Counted from the first letter of the stretch, positions 1 through 9,280 are shown. The stretch: DNA of 64,000 nucleotides from Cohaesibacter marisflavi (GCF_900115225.1 NZ_FOVR01000002.1:666111-730110); one strand, 5' to 3'. Numbers and translations: made by a program. Notes: a model not told the origin generated them from the sequence alone.

Positions 1-38
1 AATATTTGTTCCAATCCCCCAAATCAGGAGACAGACCC

Positions 39-425
39 ATGAGCTCAGCCTCTGGCTTCTTTGAGATCCCCGAAGAATTCCGTACCCTGACAGAACGGGG
101 CATTGAACACTCCTTTCAGGCCTACGAGAGCTTTCGGGATGCTGCAAGTGACACTGCCGAGCGATTTGAGAAACCGGCAAGAGCCATTAATAGTGCACTG
201 GTTGACGCCAACAAAAAGGCATTTTCCGCGGCTGATGAGGGCATGAAGGCCTCATTCGAGCTGGCCACAGACCTGGCGCGGGCAACATCTGTTCAGGAAG
301 CCATGATGTTACAGACCAAATATATGCAATCCCAGATGATGCGTTTTGGCGAAGTGGCAAGCGCCATGGCAGAGATGGCAACCAGAATGTCTGTAGGTGC
401 GACACCGCAGAACAAGAGCGAATAG
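39..425 (+). CDS. Phasin family protein
   Basis: 128 residues, almost wholly helical and without a signal peptide or membrane segment. The central part (about residues 20-110) has the alternating hydrophobic/charged pattern of phasins, including an EAMMLQTKYMQSQM stretch typical of the phasin_2 family. Phasins coat polyhydroxyalkanoate granules and control their number and size; some members have a general chaperone role. The start is the ATG at 39, with GGAG 8 bases upstream; an earlier in-frame TTG has no Shine-Dalgarno. No polymer synthase lies in view, so granule binding rests on family resemblance alone. Confidence 0.85.
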   Translation: MSSASGFFEIPEEFRTLTERGIEHSFQAYESFRDAASDTAERFEKPARAINSALVDANKKAFSAADEGMKASFELATDLARATSVQEAMMLQTKYMQSQMMRFGEVASAMAEMATRMSVGATPQNKSE

Positions 426-951
426 GCTCTGATGCCCTCAGGGAGCACTCGCTGCCAAGAGGGGGAGGAAAACTGTGCATTGCAAAATATTCGAGGCAGA
501 GGCGCGAAACGTGAAATAGGTGCCATGCTAATGAGTGTCGGTGCTTTTGCGGGCTGGCTCAGACCATGTGCTTTGGTGAGTTTCTGATCACTGAATTTTG
601 AGAGGACTGTTGCATTTTGCAAGACCGATCATGGGCACAAAATCACCCGCATTTTCGAGGGAATCGGAAGGGCTAAGTCTCCACTTTGGCCCAAATCCCG
701 GTTTGCGGGCCTTGTGTCAGAATGGGACGCCCCTCTGAAAGCTTTACGGCCGATTACCTGATGAATAGAGCCCGGAGTTTTAGGAGGCTGTCTAGGCTCT
801 GAACCATGGGGGCTGGGGCAAGAGACTCACGCCAAGAAGCTGAAACGGGGCTGGCTGAACCGTCATGCAGAGCCTTTTCAAACAGGAATCCACAAGCAAC
901 GGTCGCATAAAGGCGTGAAAAGGGCGTGAAACGGCTTCTGATGACGTTTTT
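426..951. other. Non-coding stretch between phasin and tRNA-His
   Basis: I see no convincing gene here. Short open frames on the minus strand lack Shine-Dalgarno sequences and have implausible composition. No strong terminator follows the phasin gene. Confidence 0.5.
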
Positions 952-979
952 TTGACAAGCTGTGGGAAGTCTCTACATC
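952..979 (+). promoter_or_regulatory. Candidate tRNA-His promoter
   Basis: TTGACA at 952-957 is followed after 16 bases by TACATC at 974-979. This fits a sigma-70 promoter about 55 bases ahead of tRNA-His. The -10 is weak, so the call rests mainly on the perfect -35 and the position. Confidence 0.4.
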
Positions 980-1036
980 TGCTCTTGCATTTTGCGCCAA
1001 GCTTCCCTAAAAAACAGCGCACTACAGGGAACCCAT

Positions 1037-1113
1037 GCAGTCGTAGCTCAGTTGGTTAGAGCGTCGGATTGTGGCTCCGAAGGCCGGTGGTTCAAATCCA
1101 CCCGACTGTACCA
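1037..1113 (+). tRNA. tRNA-His (GTG)
   Basis: A 77-base cloverleaf with encoded CCA. The anticodon stem is TCGGA/TCCGA around loop 1069-1075, with GTG at 1071-1073. The 7-bp acceptor is closed by a G1:U72 wobble, the discriminator is A73 (position 1110), and no G at -1 can pair. This is the divergent alphaproteobacterial form, in contrast to the usual G-1:C73. Confidence 0.97.
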
Positions 1114-1385
1114 CCTGTAAGCTTTAAAACTCCCCGAAAATATAATGAAAAGAACACATTGTTAGATGTGTCGGATTTTCATGTTGTTCGTTCTCCGGAC
1201 AGCACTATGCAGGTTCTCACCGGAGGCATTCGATTTATGGGATTGGGCTCGGATACCTTAATTGAGCTTGAATGTGAACATTTTTTAAGGGGTAAATCAG
1301 GGATCTCTTAGTGAATATGACTAAGTCAGGTGATATGAGATGGTAAGTTAAAGCCAAATTTTGGCACCCAATAGAGGAAGGTATA

Positions 1386-1712
1386 ATGAAACAAATCAGC
1401 AAACTCCTTCTGACCTCTGCGTTCTTATTCAGCACGCAAGCCGCTTTCGCTGCTGAACGCGTATGGAGCCCCCAATATAGCTGTCAAACCATGAAACAAA
1501 TGGTCATTGATCGTGGATCTCTTCTTGTTAGCTATCCTTTGAGAATCAACCGTGGATTTGAGCTTGTATTCAGCAAAAATCAACGTCAGCAATGCGAAGA
1601 GAATGCGAGCTATAACGATTGCAAGCTTTTCCGTGTGCAAACATCTGACGTGGATGAATGCCCCGTTGGCTATATTGAATCTCAGCCGCCAGAGATAAAA
1701 CGCTTTCGTTGA
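1386..1712 (+). CDS. Small secreted cysteine-containing protein of unknown function
   Basis: 108 residues. The N-terminus is a clear Sec signal peptide (two Lys, a hydrophobic stretch to about residue 20, cleavage near AFA-AE). The mature part has four cysteines (near residue 33 and in QQCEEN, NDCKLF and DECPVG), enough for two disulfides in the periplasm. AGGAAGG lies a suitable distance before the ATG. I recognise no family. The gene stands alone, ending before a strong bidirectional terminator shared with the convergent TPR gene. Confidence 0.7.
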   Translation: MKQISKLLLTSAFLFSTQAAFAAERVWSPQYSCQTMKQMVIDRGSLLVSYPLRINRGFELVFSKNQRQQCEENASYNDCKLFRVQTSDVDECPVGYIESQPPEIKRFR

Positions 1713-1775
1713 TAAAAGGCTTTCAGCGCTTTAACGCAGTGGTTCATCCGATCGTTAGGGCGCCAAGAGTTTCGG

Positions 1776-1813
1776 AAACAGAAAACCCCGCTTACTGGCG
1801 GGGTTTTCTGTTT
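1776..1813. terminator. Bidirectional intrinsic terminator
   Basis: A perfect 16-bp stem (arms 1776-1791 and 1798-1813) with a 6-base loop. It carries A-runs on one side and T-runs on the other, so it works in both directions between two convergent genes. Confidence 0.92.
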
Positions 1814-1841
1814 TCTTAAGCCAAATGATTACAAGCCCTTT

Positions 1842-3563
1842 CTATGTGCCGCTGCTCTGAGCCGCGCCCCAGTGGCTTGATGGGCTGGGGTGTATCTTCA
1901 TTGCTCGCTCGAGCGTTGTCTGCAGTTTGCCTTTTTGCATCAGGTGCAACACGCTGTGGTGGACGCGACAGCCCGGCAATGCTTCAAGGGTTACACAATC
2001 CAGCTTGGCCAGAAGTTGAGCGAACTGTAAATCTCTCTCTTTATCAGCTCCGTAGAAGAGCTTCACGTCAGGCGGTTTCTGTGCCCTGGCGAGTGCCTGT
2101 TTGGCGTCCAGAAGGGACGGATCGATCGTCTTGGCCAATCTGTGGGCAAGTGCAGTCGGTCTGCGACCCGTATAGAGCTTGGCAACGGTGGGTACTTCAA
2201 AATTGGTGATCGCGCTGAAGCCAACAACAATATCTGCTTCAAGAGCAATGCCATATTGAATGGCAGTCAGGCCATAGCCGGAAAAACCCACCACTATGAG
2301 TCGCTTTGCGCCGAGCTGATCGATGATAGGGCGTAACAAGGCAATGGACTCGTCAAAGGAATTGGAAAAGCCATTGATTCCCGAAAGTCCCCAGTTCAAT
2401 CCTTCCTGAGCGGGGACATGGATGTGCGAGCAGGGATACTGGGCCAGCAATGCATCAAGAACAGGAAGCTCCATACCTGTCCGGAACGTAAGGATCACAT
2501 TTTCGGCGTTAGGGGTTTCTGCGACGAACAGTTTGCTTTCGCTCGACCAGATCTTGCGATCTTGCCGGTTGGTCCCATCTTTTAGTGTTTCAACGAATGA
2601 CAACACATTCCCGATGTCCCTTCCTCCAATGGAGCGGCTGGCCGTGTGGGCATAGGTGGTACAGATTGCATCCAGACGCTCTTCGAGCTTCTCATTCCCC
2701 TGCTCAAGCGCTTCTGTGACTTTCTGGAGGATCTCTTCGCTCAGCGCCATCTTGCATTCATCATAGTCTTCTATATGCGCCTCAAAGGCAGCGGGTAGAG
2801 TGCGCCGGAGCTTGCTGAAACGCTTGAGCGCCAGTACGTGATTGCCTTTTCTGCTCGGGATCATGGCGAGTATGGCGTGAGCGCGCACATTGTTGGCGTC
2901 TTCTTGCAGGATCGCGCGACACACGGTTGCCGATCCGGCATAGCGCTTCAGGTCCATGAGTGACGTGGCTATTTCTACACGGACTTCCAGACTGTCTGGA
3001 TGAGCCTTTCTGGCTCTGCGCAGCCATTCAAGGGCTTGCCGGTGGATGTTCTTGCTGCGGGCGATTAAGCCAAGCGTCATGAGAGCCTGATAGTTCTTGG
3101 CGTCCCACCCGATAACATCCTTGCACAAGGCCTCAGCTTCATCATTTCTTTTAAGAGCAAATAGCTCGGATGCGAGAGCCGTGCGGGCGTGGGAGAAAAA
3201 CGGATGGCCCTCTGTTGCCTGCAGAAACCATGATGCAGCCTGTTCGTGGTCGCCAAGTTGACTGGCGACATGCCCAAGTGTCATCAGGGCCTGTTTATCT
3301 TCAGGGTGCGTGGATAGCACCTTACGCGACAAGGATAGGGCGTCATCCATGACTCCTTCTGCAAAAAGGGCCCGGAGCAAGCTGTTGCGAGCCGGTCGGA
3401 ATTCCGGCCAGACATCCAGAATGGCACGAAATGTCTCAATGGTTTGTTTCTGGTCACCATTCCGGAGAGCCTTGATTCCCTGCCGATAGAGGGCGAGGGG
3501 TCTGGAGCCCTTGTCGAAGACAAATGCGCTCAGTCGTCGTATGTGACGCATGATTGGATTCAC
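1842..3563 (-). CDS. TPR protein with alpha/beta-hydrolase-like C-terminus
   Basis: 573 residues. Residues about 25-270 form a run of tetratricopeptide repeats (for example ALMTLGHVASQLGDHEQAAS and the near copy ALMTLGLIARSKNIHRQALE). Residues about 340-550 look like a hydrolase-like fold with a GFSGYG nucleophile-elbow motif in LIVVGFSGYGLTAIQYG and a late HH pair (RVHHSVLH) that could supply the His. No signal peptide is evident. It lies 93 bases downstream of the radical SAM gene on the same strand and is probably co-transcribed with it. The substrate is unknown; a role in surface polymer or envelope modification is only a guess. Confidence 0.65.
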   Translation of the reverse strand: MNPIMRHIRRLSAFVFDKGSRPLALYRQGIKALRNGDQKQTIETFRAILDVWPEFRPARNSLLRALFAEGVMDDALSLSRKVLSTHPEDKQALMTLGHVASQLGDHEQAASWFLQATEGHPFFSHARTALASELFALKRNDEAEALCKDVIGWDAKNYQALMTLGLIARSKNIHRQALEWLRRARKAHPDSLEVRVEIATSLMDLKRYAGSATVCRAILQEDANNVRAHAILAMIPSRKGNHVLALKRFSKLRRTLPAAFEAHIEDYDECKMALSEEILQKVTEALEQGNEKLEERLDAICTTYAHTASRSIGGRDIGNVLSFVETLKDGTNRQDRKIWSSESKLFVAETPNAENVILTFRTGMELPVLDALLAQYPCSHIHVPAQEGLNWGLSGINGFSNSFDESIALLRPIIDQLGAKRLIVVGFSGYGLTAIQYGIALEADIVVGFSAITNFEVPTVAKLYTGRRPTALAHRLAKTIDPSLLDAKQALARAQKPPDVKLFYGADKERDLQFAQLLAKLDCVTLEALPGCRVHHSVLHLMQKGKLQTTLERAMKIHPSPSSHWGAAQSSGT

Positions 3564-3656
3564 TGGCGCTCCTCCCGGCTATGGTGCAGGAATAAAGCAG
3601 GAGCGACAGTGCGTTGGTGCGAGACCGTCGTTCGGAGGGGAAGACGTGACTTCATT

Positions 3657-4748
3657 TCAGTAGACAAATATATCAGACAGAACACTGATCATTTCCATCC
3701 AGTCGCAAAAGCTGTTTCTGGATTGCAGGTCTTTCAAGCTTGGTTCGAATTTGCTTGACCAGCCTGCGGAATACATGCGGCAGTGCTGACAATCGATTTC
3801 ATGTGTGCAGCATTTCACGCCGACCTTTTCAAGGGCTGATGTATAATAGTTCATAGGGTCTCTGATGCGTGAGTGACAATCCTCAGCGATGCCTGTTCGC
3901 TCATCAATGCTGTATAATGGCCCCGGTGATGTGGACCATTTGTTGTAGGCGTGGGAGTAAACGACGGTCTCCGGATAAGCATCGATCAGGCGGGCCAGGG
4001 TATTCCTTATCGGCTTGAGATGTTCGGCCTCGATACATGGGTTCTTCTCCGGTCGGCTGACTCTGAAAAACTCATTGTCATTGGGAGCCGCCTCGCCCAG
4101 TTTGTGGAGCAGAGACTTGGTTGGCGAAAACAGATTGAAGGTAATGGGAACACCGGCATCCTGACATAATTGGACTGCGGTTTCACATTGATCGAAATTC
4201 CATGCATTCACTGTAAATAAAAAAATTGCGCGCGGGTCTTCGGCATAATTTTTCAGAGCCTTGCGAAAGACGCTGGCTCCCCGCATGCGACGGTCCATAG
4301 CGTCGTCGCTTCCCCACAGGGCAATACCGATCTTGAAGGGGATCTCGCGGGAGATGAACACGCTTCCGTTTGTCCCCACATTGCCATATCTGATGTAACG
4401 CGCGGCCACTTTCAGGCGTTCTTGCTCAAGGGAAGGTTCTGCCCCCACGAAGTAGCCCATGGAGACGCCTCGCTCTGCTTCTGCTGCGAAAAAACTGTCC
4501 CAGACCGAAAGATCTTGTTCTTCATCATGTGGGTTCTGCTGTTCTCTGTCGAAGAAATAACATCCCTCGCAGCGCAAGTTACAGCGTGTCGACATTTCAT
4601 AGAAAGCGGGTCGTCGAAAGACTCGTACAATTTTCTTGGCCTGCTCATACTGTTCGACAAGATCAGGATTTTGCGTCAAAAGCTGCTTGAGCACGCGAAT
4701 CTTGGTGCGTTGCATATCGTCTAGGGGAATTTTATCGGTATGCTTCAT
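3657..4748 (-). CDS. Radical SAM protein with C-terminal Cys cluster (SPASM-like)
   Basis: 363 residues from the ATG at 4748; an earlier in-frame start would add a lysine-rich tail from the AT-rich leader and is less likely. The CxxxCxxC motif that binds the [4Fe-4S] cluster and S-adenosylmethionine is at C56, C60 and C63 (CNLRCEGCYFF). The C-terminal third has a second cluster (VKCCTHEIDCQHC), as in SPASM/twitch enzymes that modify peptides or sugars. No precursor peptide is obvious beside it. The next gene is a TPR/hydrolase-like protein, so the two may act in one pathway. The reaction is unknown. Confidence 0.7.
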   Translation of the reverse strand: MKHTDKIPLDDMQRTKIRVLKQLLTQNPDLVEQYEQAKKIVRVFRRPAFYEMSTRCNLRCEGCYFFDREQQNPHDEEQDLSVWDSFFAAEAERGVSMGYFVGAEPSLEQERLKVAARYIRYGNVGTNGSVFISREIPFKIGIALWGSDDAMDRRMRGASVFRKALKNYAEDPRAIFLFTVNAWNFDQCETAVQLCQDAGVPITFNLFSPTKSLLHKLGEAAPNDNEFFRVSRPEKNPCIEAEHLKPIRNTLARLIDAYPETVVYSHAYNKWSTSPGPLYSIDERTGIAEDCHSRIRDPMNYYTSALEKVGVKCCTHEIDCQHCRMYSAGWSSKFEPSLKDLQSRNSFCDWMEMISVLSDIFVY

Positions 4749-5214
4749 GCGTGTGTTTTGCCTTGCAAAAATAAATAGTGTTACGAGTGAATAGTATTTT
4801 TTTACCCGTAAAATATTCTTGAGTACTTTCAAAAATTTCCGTCAATATTTTAAAAAACAGAATTATTATAAAGTAGCGAAGTATAAAGACAACATTATTT
4901 TGTTATTGATGATATGGAAAGTGGCTTGGTACATTTATTTCGGAAATCTCACAGAGCCTGTAACTCTCGTCAAATAAACAGAAGGGTGCATGCTCATAGC
5001 TCACCTCCCCTGAGAGAGCTTGTACACAAGAGAGATTTTATTGAACGGTAAGTCGTCTCATAAATGAATTTATATTTTATTTCAATACGATGGGTGGTGG
5101 AAAATCCGGTTTTTGCAGTGTGTCTGGGCCTCTGGTACGCAGGTTTTTCTTGCTGGCATAAGGGGGAATGTGCAGGTGGCCACTGGTAATCGATCGCAAA
5201 TTACGTTTAAATCG
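4749..5214. other. AT-rich divergent intergenic region
   Basis: This 466-base region separates the leftward radical SAM gene from the rightward thiamin operon and should hold promoters for both. It is markedly AT-rich next to the radical SAM gene. I see no gene in it; short minus-strand frames at 5077-5331 overlap the riboswitch and are not credible. Confidence 0.5.
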
Positions 5215-5300
5215 AGCGTGTAACAGGGGCGTCCGGGAGACCGGGCTGAGATGAACCCTTCGAACCTGAACCAGATCATACTGGCGGAGGAAGTTGCGCT
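5215..5300 (+). promoter_or_regulatory. TPP riboswitch (thi box)
   Basis: The conserved blocks are in order: the ACAGGGG start of the pyrimidine-binding side, CTGAGA at 5246-5251, and ACCTGAACCAGATCATACTG with the GGCGGAGGAAG tail. A 6-bp P1 helix can form between 5215-5220 and 5295-5300. It sits 73 bases before thiM. Thiamin diphosphate binding is expected to lower expression of the whole salvage operon, probably by hiding the thiM ribosome-binding site. Confidence 0.93.
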
Positions 5301-5373
5301 TTAGGTCCCAAGGGAGCCCGATGGTTTCCACTCAGACCCGATGTCAATTCTTCCGCCTCAGTAGGAGCGAAGA

Positions 5374-6162
5374 ATGACCGACTGGGGCCACTATCTCTCT
5401 CATATGCGCGCCAATGCGCCGCTTATCCAGAATATCACCAACTATGTCGCCATGAATGTCATGGCCAACGCGCTGCTCGCGTCGGGTGCGTCACCGGCCA
5501 TGCTTCATGCAGAAGAGGAGGCAGGGGAGTTCGCTGCGCTTGCGTCCGCTTTGACGATCAATATCGGCACGCTCTCCACTGACTGGGTGCGCGGGATGAT
5601 CGTTGCCGCTGAAAGCGCCAATGAAAACGATACCCCTTGGGTGCTTGACCCGGTCGCGGCGGGCGCAACGGCCTTTCGCCGGGAAACCTCCTCGGCTCTT
5701 CTGGCACTGAAACCCTCCGTCATTCGCGGCAATGCCTCTGAGATTCTCGCCGTTTGTGGCGAAATGACCAAAGGCAAAGGCGCCGATAGCGCTGACAGCG
5801 TAACCGAAGCAGAAGCCGGTGCCCGTGCACTGGCCGCGTCTACCGGTGGCATCGTGGCCGTAACCGGCCCACAAGATTTGATCACCGATGGTACACGCGC
5901 CTATCGAGTGGACAATGGCCATGCCATGATGCCACTCGTCACCGCGCTTGGCTGCACGCTCAATGGCGTGATCGCCTCCTTCATTGTGGGCAAGCCTCAT
6001 CTGGAAGCCACGACTGCGGCCATCGCCTATTACGGGCTCGCCGGACAGCTCGCCGCAGAAACCACCTCCGCGCCGGGGTCTTTTGCCACTGCCTTCATTG
6101 ACGCGCTTTACACCATCACCCCCGATCAGCTTTCCGATGCTGCAAGGATACAGGAATCATGA
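5374..6162 (+). CDS. thiM: Hydroxyethylthiazole kinase
   Basis: 262 residues, the normal length. It phosphorylates 4-methyl-5-(2-hydroxyethyl)thiazole to salvage the thiazole half of thiamin. Family features include the N-terminal PLIQNITNYVAMN stretch, LDPVAAGATAFR in the middle, and a late ALGCTLNG segment that contains the conserved Cys near the active site. GGAG lies before the ATG. It is the first gene after the TPP riboswitch and overlaps thiE by 4 bases, so the two are translationally coupled. Confidence 0.96.
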   Translation: MTDWGHYLSHMRANAPLIQNITNYVAMNVMANALLASGASPAMLHAEEEAGEFAALASALTINIGTLSTDWVRGMIVAAESANENDTPWVLDPVAAGATAFRRETSSALLALKPSVIRGNASEILAVCGEMTKGKGADSADSVTEAEAGARALAASTGGIVAVTGPQDLITDGTRAYRVDNGHAMMPLVTALGCTLNGVIASFIVGKPHLEATTAAIAYYGLAGQLAAETTSAPGSFATAFIDALYTITPDQLSDAARIQES

Positions 6163-6773
6163 ATCTCTCCGTCTATTTCGTAACCCCTCACAATCCTGAC
6201 GATTCCCTCGTGCTCGCTGCGTTAAAGGGTGGGGCGTCCATCATTCAGCTGCGCGACAAGACTGCGCCTGATGACGTTTTGATCGCGCAGGCTACGCGCC
6301 TTAACAAGCTGGCTCAAGACTATGGCGTGCCCTTCATCATCAATGATCGCATCAATGTGGCGCTCGAGAGCGGAGCCGCTGGCCTGCATATGGGCCAGTC
6401 CGACGGTGATCCTGTCGCCATGCGCAAGGCGCTGGGGCCGGACAAGATTTTGGGGCTGTCCATCGAGAATGAAGACCAGCTGGCCATCGCGGCAGCACTA
6501 CCTGAAGGCACGCTCGATTATATCGGCTGCGGGCCGGTTCGTGCGACGCTTTCCAAGAAAAACCATGCCACTCCGATCGGGCTGGAAACCATGGGGCGGA
6601 TTGCGCGCGCCGCACCATTCCCATGTGTTGGCATCGGTGGCGTCAAACTGGCAGACATTCCTCGCGTCAAGGCGGAAGGCTGCGCCGGTCTTGCCATCGT
6701 CTCAGCTATTTCGCAAGCGCCAGACCCTGAAGCGGCAACTCTTGAACTGGTCGACGCCTGGGAGGCCGCATGA
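6159..6773 (+). CDS. thiE: Thiamine-phosphate synthase
   Basis: 204 residues, a single TIM-barrel domain. It joins HMP diphosphate to thiazole phosphate to make thiamin phosphate. Diagnostic stretches are IIQLRDK near residue 28, FIINDRINVALESGAAGLHMGQ, YIGCGPV and the phosphate-binding GIGGV. It overlaps both neighbours by 4 bases (ATGA), which implies fixed stoichiometry with thiM and thiD. Confidence 0.96.
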   Translation: MNLSVYFVTPHNPDDSLVLAALKGGASIIQLRDKTAPDDVLIAQATRLNKLAQDYGVPFIINDRINVALESGAAGLHMGQSDGDPVAMRKALGPDKILGLSIENEDQLAIAAALPEGTLDYIGCGPVRATLSKKNHATPIGLETMGRIARAAPFPCVGIGGVKLADIPRVKAEGCAGLAIVSAISQAPDPEAATLELVDAWEAA

Positions 6774-7567
6774 TCCCGAATATTCTCTCGATTGCCGGTT
6801 CCGATCCGTCGGGCGGGGCGGGCATTCAGGCTGACCTTAAGGCCATATCGGCCAATGGTGGCTATGCCATGGCGGTGATCGCCGCCATGACGGCACAAAA
6901 TACCCAAGGGGTGAGCGGCTGGGTGCCGAGCGAGCCGGATTTCATCGTCGCGCAGATCGAGGCCATTCTGTCAGATATTCGCGTCGATGCCATCAAGATC
7001 GGCATGCTGGGCACGTCCAAGGCGGTCGAGGCCGTTGGTCAAGTCCTCAAGGATTGTTCCGCGCCCATCGTGCTCGATCCCGTGATGGTCGCCAAGGGCG
7101 GCTCTCGCCTGCTCAATGAGGAAGCCGTTGACGCTGTGCGACGTGTTCTCGTGCCCATGGCAACGCTCATCACGCCGAATTTGCCTGAAGCGGCGGATCT
7201 TCTGGGCACGATGGAGGCGCGCAATGCTGATGACATGCAGGATCAGGCAGAAGCGCTCATCGCTCTCGGACCTAAGGTGGTTTACCTCAAGGGCGGTCAT
7301 TTGATGGCCAAAGACAGCCCGGATCTGTTCTTGTCTGCCGATCAGCGCGAATGGATTTCTGCCCCGCGCATCGAAACCAAAAACACCCACGGCACTGGCT
7401 GCTCCCTGTCCTCTGCGCTGGCCACCCAACTGGCGCTCACCGGGGATAGTTTTGCTGCTGCCAAAGCCGCCAAAGCCTACATCTCCAAAGCGATTGAAGG
7501 CAGTGCCAATCTCGATGTCGGATCAGGTCATGGCCCGACAGATCACTTTTTCATGCTGAGGACGTAA
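6770..7567 (+). CDS. thiD: Hydroxymethylpyrimidine / phosphomethylpyrimidine kinase
   Basis: 265 residues, ribokinase-like fold. It phosphorylates HMP and HMP phosphate, supplying the pyrimidine half for ThiE. The substrate signature GSDPSGGAGIQADLK lies at the N-terminus, and the ATP/anion-hole motif THGTGCSLSSA lies near residue 205 with its catalytic residue in GTGC. With ThiM and ThiE it forms a complete salvage set; no de novo genes (thiC, thiG) are seen here. Confidence 0.96.
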   Translation: MIPNILSIAGSDPSGGAGIQADLKAISANGGYAMAVIAAMTAQNTQGVSGWVPSEPDFIVAQIEAILSDIRVDAIKIGMLGTSKAVEAVGQVLKDCSAPIVLDPVMVAKGGSRLLNEEAVDAVRRVLVPMATLITPNLPEAADLLGTMEARNADDMQDQAEALIALGPKVVYLKGGHLMAKDSPDLFLSADQREWISAPRIETKNTHGTGCSLSSALATQLALTGDSFAAAKAAKAYISKAIEGSANLDVGSGHGPTDHFFMLRT

Positions 7568-7570
7568 CCC

Positions 7571-8524
7571 ATGTCTCGTTTTCCGATCAAAAGCTTCGCA
7601 GCGGCCCTTATGCTTGCTGGCCTCACTCTGCCCGCATCCGCCGGTACTCCTTTCTCGGTTATGCTCGACTGGTTTGTAAACCCCGATCACGGCCCGATCA
7701 TCGTTGCCAAGCAACGGGGATATTTCAAGGAAGCCGGGCTGGATGTTGAAATCATCGCCCCCGCCGATCCGTCTGATCCTCCAAAGATGGCTGCAGCCGG
7801 TGAAGTTGATCTGGGGGTCTCCTACCAGCCCCAGCTCTATCTGCAGCATAAGGAAGGCCTGCCTGTGGTGCGGGTTGGTTCGCTGATCGATAGCCCGCTC
7901 TACTGCATCATGGTGGATGCAGATGGGCCGGTTAAAAGCCTTGCCGATCTCAAGGGGGGGCGTGTCGGCTTTTCCGTTCCCGGCATCGAGGAAGCCCTGA
8001 TGCATCGCATGTTGCGCACCAACGGTGTCGAGCCCGATGAGGTGGAACAGGTCAATGTCAATTTCGCCCTGACGTCTGCGTTGGCCGCAGGCAAGGTGGA
8101 CGCCGTTGGCGGTGCCTTCCGCAATTTCGAACTGCACCAGATGGCCATGGTCGGGCGCAAGGGAAAATGCTTCTTCCCAGAGGAGCATGGCGTACCGGTC
8201 TATGAAGAGCTGATCTATGAAACCGCTGCAGACCGCACGGATTTCAGCGCGATCAAGACCTTCCTCAAGGTGACGGCCCGTGCTGCTGAAGAGATCGCCA
8301 AAGACCCCGAAGGCACCTGGGAAGAATTCAAAGGCTATGCGGCCGAGTTGGATGATCAGCTCAATCATGATGCATGGTTTGATACCTATCCCAAATTCTC
8401 GGTCAAGCCGATGGCGTTGGACAAGGCTCGGTATGAAGCCTTTGGCGCTTATCTCAATGAAATCGGTATGATTGAGGCCACTCCACCGCTCGATGGCATC
8501 ACCCATGATCTATCCGGCGAATAG
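7571..8524 (+). CDS. thiY: ABC transporter substrate-binding protein, ThiY/NMT1 family
   Basis: 317 residues with a Sec signal peptide (cleavage near PASA-GT). The N-terminal MLDWFVNPDHGPI stretch is characteristic of ThiY and of NMT1/THI5-like proteins that bind HMP or formylaminopyrimidine. It starts 3 bases after thiD, so it belongs to the riboswitch-controlled operon. It should deliver the pyrimidine precursor that ThiD phosphorylates. Exact ligand choice among HMP, its formylamino form and thiamin cannot be read from sequence. Confidence 0.88.
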   Translation: MSRFPIKSFAAALMLAGLTLPASAGTPFSVMLDWFVNPDHGPIIVAKQRGYFKEAGLDVEIIAPADPSDPPKMAAAGEVDLGVSYQPQLYLQHKEGLPVVRVGSLIDSPLYCIMVDADGPVKSLADLKGGRVGFSVPGIEEALMHRMLRTNGVEPDEVEQVNVNFALTSALAAGKVDAVGGAFRNFELHQMAMVGRKGKCFFPEEHGVPVYEELIYETAADRTDFSAIKTFLKVTARAAEEIAKDPEGTWEEFKGYAAELDDQLNHDAWFDTYPKFSVKPMALDKARYEAFGAYLNEIGMIEATPPLDGITHDLSGE

Positions 8525-9230
8525 TGTGGCCGAAGTGGATCCTTACGGCCTGTCTGGAACGATCCTGCTGGATGGGGAAACGTTGATTGCCCCTTTCACG
8601 CTGTCGCTTCAGGCAGGCTGGACAGCCTTGCTCGGCCCTTCCGGGTCGGGCAAGTCGACGCTTTTGCGGCTTCTGGGTGGGCTCGACTGTGAAGCCGAGC
8701 TTAAAGGTACCCGAAGGGGAGCCGAGCGTATCGGCTGGATGGCGCAATCCGATCTCATGCAGCCGCGCCTCTCGGTTCTGCAGAATGTCATGCTGATTGA
8801 AATGCTGGCAGGACGCAAGCCAGATCGCAATCGCGCCCGCGACCTGCTGGCCGCCGTTGGGCTTTCGGGCTTGGAGAGCCGCAAGCCATCGGCCCTTTCC
8901 GGCGGACAGAGACAGCGGGTTGCCCTTGCGCGCACGCTGATGAGCGATGCCGAATTGATTCTGCTGGATGAACCCTTCTCGGCGCTTGACCCGGCCACGC
9001 GGGCGACTATGCAGGATCTGGCCTTCGATCAGTTTGCTGGACGCACGGTTGTGCTTGTCACCCACGATCCGGCAGAGGCCCTGCGTCTTTGCCAGACCAT
9101 CTGGGGTCTTGAAGACCACCAGTTGCAGCCGCTCGAGCCCTTGGCAGGAACCAAACCTCATGATCTGGCTGATCCTGCTCTGCTGGCAACAACAGCCCGC
9201 CTTCTGGACGACATCAGGGAAAGCGCCTGA
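8505..9230 (+). CDS. thiZ: ABC transporter ATP-binding protein, thiamin precursor uptake
   Basis: 241 residues from the ATG at 8505, which overlaps the end of the binding-protein gene by 20 bases; an earlier in-frame start at 8472 would overlap even more. It has Walker A GPSGSGKST, signature LSGGQRQR and Walker B LILLDEP followed by FSALD. The N-terminal strand region is shorter and more divergent than in typical SsuB/TauB members. It powers the permease encoded next. Confidence 0.88.
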   Translation: MIYPANSVAEVDPYGLSGTILLDGETLIAPFTLSLQAGWTALLGPSGSGKSTLLRLLGGLDCEAELKGTRRGAERIGWMAQSDLMQPRLSVLQNVMLIEMLAGRKPDRNRARDLLAAVGLSGLESRKPSALSGGQRQRVALARTLMSDAELILLDEPFSALDPATRATMQDLAFDQFAGRTVVLVTHDPAEALRLCQTIWGLEDHQLQPLEPLAGTKPHDLADPALLATTARLLDDIRESA

Positions 9231-9280
9231 CCATGAATTGGTTCACCTGCACAAATGTCAGCAAGAGAGAGAATGTGTGA

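Noticed and set aside
792..1022. 76-codon minus-strand frame before tRNA-His
   Set aside because: No ribosome-binding site; it overlaps the likely tRNA promoter.
7523..8506. 327-codon open frame opposite thiY
   Set aside because: The plus-strand gene has a signal peptide and the ThiY motif; the antisense frame has none.
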